Under the pieces are notes generated by a model. That model made no database searches, had not been told where the DNA came from, and saw only the letters and a program-made list of their open reading frames with translations. From Welwitschia mirabilis (taxonomy: Eukaryota; Gnetophyta; Gnetopsida; Welwitschiales), in assembly GCA_051453625.1 (NCBI GenBank), contig JBOZIK010000001.1:203928702-203959577 (forward strand): 30,876 nucleotides of DNA, read 5' to 3'. Both the position numbers and the translations under genes were made by a program. Shown here piece after piece: positions 28,310 to 30,876 of the stretch (within the stretch, counting starts at the first letter, position 1; each line of letters starts with the position of its first letter).

Positions 28310-29096
28310 AATAGTCTAAAACTTAATGAGCTCTCAATTGCATACAAAAAATTGGATTTATTTAGTGTTATCTTAGAAAAGAAAAATGTCTCGCTTCGGA
28401 AAAATATTAATAATTTAGACTGTAAATTAAAAGAGGCAAATGAGTGAATAAAATTGTCACTCTCTGAACTTTAAGATGATAAAGCTCTTACTTCTCGTCT
28501 ATCTAGAGGAAATAACAATTTGAATAAATTATTAGGATCTGGTAGAAATCCTTGGAATAGATTAGGTCTCGGTTGCAATACATCTAATTTTCATTTGGTC
28601 AAAAAATTTATGCCTCATGTGAAATTTGTTTTGAGTGTCAAATGCCTTTTCTGCAATCAAAATAGTCACATCCAATTTACTTGTCCTTTTAAAAAATCGT
28701 TATATTTCAACTTGAACCATGAGTTTAAATTTGTGGAAAGGCCTTCTCAACCTAGAAATAAGTGTCATTTGAAGTATCAATGGGTTAAGAAAAATGTGCC
28801 TTCTCTGTTTGCTCATGCTGCCTTCAAGGCACAAGACCATTCTAGATGGTATTTAGATAGTGGGTGCTCTAGGCACATGACTGGTGATAAGAACCTTTTT
28901 ACATCTTTTGAAGATTACAATGGTGGAGAGGTAACTTTTGGGGGTAACAGTAAAGATTTGATTATTGGTAAGGAATTTGTAAGTGCAAATGATGATCATC
29001 CAATAATTCATGATGTTTATCTTATCAATGGTCTAAAGCATAATCTTTTAAGCATCTCTCAAATTTGTGATAGAGGCAACGTTGTTTCCTTCTACT
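28310..29096 (+). pseudogene. Gag C-terminal part and protease of element E
   Basis: From 28310 one frame reads a Lys/Leu/Asn-rich, coiled-coil-like linker with stops at about 28445 and 28472. A 192-codon open piece follows at 28520-29098. It holds an intact second zinc knuckle (CLFCNQNSHIQFTC, about 28653-28694) and the aspartic protease with the family motif WYLDSGCSRHMTGD (about 28848-28889), catalytic Asp-Ser-Gly kept. The C-terminal KHNLLSISQICDRG matches the LxHNLLSISQLCDxG motif. It would process Gag-Pol. The piece ends at a TAA near 29096. Confidence 0.9.
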
Positions 29097-29097
29097 A

Positions 29098-30090
29098 AGA
29101 CAAGTGTGTGATTTGAAATGCTGTCACTAATAAAATTGTGCTTACAAGCAACCAATCTATATGTATGTATGTAATTGGTAAAATCAACAACCAAAGGAGT
29201 AGAAATTGCTATTTTACAAAAAATGATGATATTAATCTATGGCATAAAAGATTGGGACATATCAACATTAAGAACTTCTCAAGAATTATCTCAAAAGAGA
29301 TTGTGAGAGGAGTTTCTAAATTTAATCTTCATCAAGCAAAAGTGTGTAAGTCGTGTATTAAAGGAAAAATTAGTAAGACTCATTTTAAAAGTAAGACCAT
29401 TACAACTTCTTCAAGACCTTTGAATCTAATTCACATGGATTTAGCCAGTATAGTTCAGACAAGAAGTATTTGAGGAAGAAGATATTTCTTGGTTATGGTT
29501 GATGACTTCACACATTTTTATTGGGTTTCCTTTTTGAGTAGTAAAAATGAAGCCTTTAATGCATTTGCAAAGATCTGTAGAAAAATTCAAAATAAGAGAG
29601 GATACATAATTAAGTCTATAAGATCATATATAGGTGAAGAATTTGTTAATGANNNNNNNNNNGGATAGCTGAAAGAAAGAACCGAGTGCTAATTGAAATG
29701 TCTAGAACTATGCTAAATGAAAAAATTCTTCTACAACATTTTTGGGCAGAAACTATTAACACGACATGTTATATTAGCAACATTGTTTTCTTAAGGTCAA
29801 ACACAGACAAAACCCCCTATGAATTATGAAATAAGAAAAAGCCCATTGTCAGTTATTTCAAAATATTTGGAGTAGATGCCTTATCCTTAGAGGTAAAGGA
29901 GAAAATGAAAAGTTTGAATCCAAAGAAGATGAAGGGACTTTCCTTGGGTATTCTATAACAAATAGAGCTTATAGAGTCTTCAACAAAAATTCAGGGAAAG
30001 TTGAAGAATCTATGCATGTTAAAATAGCAGATGTTAATATTGAACTAATGATAGATGACAATGAAGAGATCATAATAGTTAAACCCTGAT
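29098..30090 (+). pseudogene. Integrase of element E
   Basis: The zinc region (29138-29473) reads LWHKRLGHINIKNFSRI and VCKSCIKGKISKTHF, with the HHCC ligands kept. The core has HMDLAS (first Asp kept), then a TGA at about 29471, then YFLVMVDDFTHFYWVSFLS. The second Asp motif (normally IRSDHGGEF) reads IRSYIGEEF, so that Asp is Tyr. A 10-N gap at 29653 falls between the second Asp and the Glu motif, which is kept in AERKNRVLIEMSRTML. The C-terminal FWAETINTTCYISN, DKTPYEL and VSYFKIFGVDA blocks follow before a stop at about 30088. Confidence 0.9.
29653..29662. other. Assembly gap (10 N) in integrase of element E
   Basis: A run of 10 N, although copia integrases have about 25 residues between the flanking motifs. 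The gap therefore hides roughly 80 bases. Confidence 0.99.
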
Positions 30091-30159
30091 CTTTTTCCTC
30101 TAAGAAGGCTTATAACTCTGCCTCAAAAAAAAAAAAGGAGGAAAGATAAAAGCACACAT

Positions 30160-30876
30160 CCCTTCCCTTAAGGACCAAAAGAGATCATCCTCAAGAGAAT
30201 GTAATGAGCAATCTCGATCAGGAAATAACAACTAGAAGTGGAAAAGCCATTAACGACAGTTTCCTGTGCTTTGTTTCAACTTTGGAACCCAAGAACTTTC
30301 AAGAGGCTAAACAGGATAAATCCTGGATGATGGCTATGCAACAAGAGTTAAACCAATTCAAGAGGAATCAAGTGTGAATTCTTGTGTCTCATCCAAAAGG
30401 AAAACATATTATTGAAACTAAATGGGTTTTCAAAGACAAAAAAGATGAAAATCATAATGTCATCCAGAATAAAGCTAGGTTAGTAGCGTAAGGTTACAAT
30501 CAATAAGAAGAAATAGACTATAGAGAAACCTTTGTGCCTGTGGCTAAACTTGAAGCAATCAGAATGTTACTTGCTTCTGCTTACTACCACAAGATAAAGC
30601 TATACCAAGTGGATGTTAAGAATGCTTTTCTGAATGGTTATATTATGGAAGAAGTGTACATAGCTCAGCCTCCAAGTTTTAGTGACTCCAAATATCTTGA
30701 TCATGTCTACAAGCTAAGGAAAGCTCTATATGATCTCAAACAAGCTCCCTAAGCTTGTTTTGAAAGATTGACTACCTTTCTAGTACTAAATGGATTCTAA
30801 AAGGGAAGTGTTAATCCAACTTTATTTATCAAGAAGGATGGAAAACATATTCTCATCGTCTAAATTTATGTAGATG
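30160..30876 (+). pseudogene. Reverse transcriptase of element E, cut by the window edge
   Basis: The linker reads RTKRDHPQENVMSNLDQEIT (about 30161-30220), as in the copia DHPxxxVIGxLxxGVxTR motif. The RVT_2 domain starts at about 30300 (EAKQDKSWMMAMQQELNQFK). It continues with ETKWVFKDKKDENHN and NKARLVA, with stops at likely Lys and Gln codons. A 72-codon open piece follows (30534-30752) with VAKLEAIRMLLASAYYHKIK, QVDVKNAFLNGYIMEEVYI (first catalytic Asp kept) and LRKALYDLKQAP. The last readable residues are IYVD, the start of the YVDD catalytic box. The rest lies outside. Confidence 0.92.

Larger units (their letters stand above)
26030..30876 (+). mobile_element. Element E: SIRE/Maximus-like Ty1/copia retrotransposon, 5' part
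   Basis: Domain order is 5' LTR, tRNA-iMet primer site, gag, protease, integrase, RT. Integrase before RT defines Ty1/copia. The gag has a UBN2-type domain, two zinc knuckles separated by a coiled-coil-like linker, and a DLALLTRHFKQFL phrase, as in SIRE/Maximus-like elements. It runs off the window inside RT. It appears inserted beside the 5' end of the minus-strand LINE. It is less decayed than A and B, with long open stretches, but still has stops and three N gaps. Confidence 0.85.

Overview
This is a piece of plant nuclear DNA made almost entirely of decayed retrotransposons. It is very AT-rich and has no operon-like packing, no ribosome binding sites and no intact host gene. The element types are plant-typical: a Tekay/Del-like, an Athila/Tat-like and a second chromovirus-type Ty3/gypsy element, two SIRE/Maximus-like Ty1/copia elements, two LINEs of the plant L1 type, and a tRNA-derived SINE. 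Together they suggest the heterochromatic or intergenic part of an angiosperm genome. The species cannot be told from the sequence. Six runs of N (468, 100, 100, 80, 10 and 10 bases) show it is a draft scaffold.

Layout. 1-1289: AT-rich DNA with a gap and nothing recognisable. About 1290-5455: 5' part of gypsy element A (LTR end, tRNA-iMet primer site, gag, a protease region duplicated in tandem, RT, RNase H, start of integrase). About 5456-12055: 5' part of Athila/Tat-like element B (LTR, decayed primer site, gag, protease, RT, RNase H, integrase as far as its second Asp). About 12060-15175: 3' part of copia element C (an unusually open 188-codon env-like ORF, a 3' region containing a SINE, a polypurine tract and an LTR). 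15186-17286: 3' part of chromovirus D (RNase H tail, integrase, chromodomain-like tail, polypurine tract and a clean 415-bp LTR). 17287-20740: mostly unassigned DNA with an unrecognised minus-strand coding relic, a (TTC)n tract and two assembly gaps with duplicated flanks. 20740-21960: plus-strand LINE ORF1 relic. 22200-25960: minus-strand LINE with ORF1 and ORF2. About 26030-30876: 5' part of copia element E (LTR with a ~57-bp minisatellite, gag, protease, integrase, RT), which runs off the right edge.

The parts do not work together as a host pathway; each element once encoded its own replication cycle. Nearly all reading frames carry stops and frameshifts. Many changes fit C-to-T or G-to-A decay: zinc-binding Cys or His to Tyr, catalytic Asp to Asn, Trp to stop, and a GC-rich primer site turned AT-rich. 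This is what deamination of methylated, silenced transposons leaves. I see no convincing new working system. The items most worth a second look are the open env-like ORF, the unrecognised minus-strand relic at 18.45-19.72 kb, the SINE with a doubled body, the foldback inside the Athila gag, the LTR minisatellites and the suspicious gap duplications.
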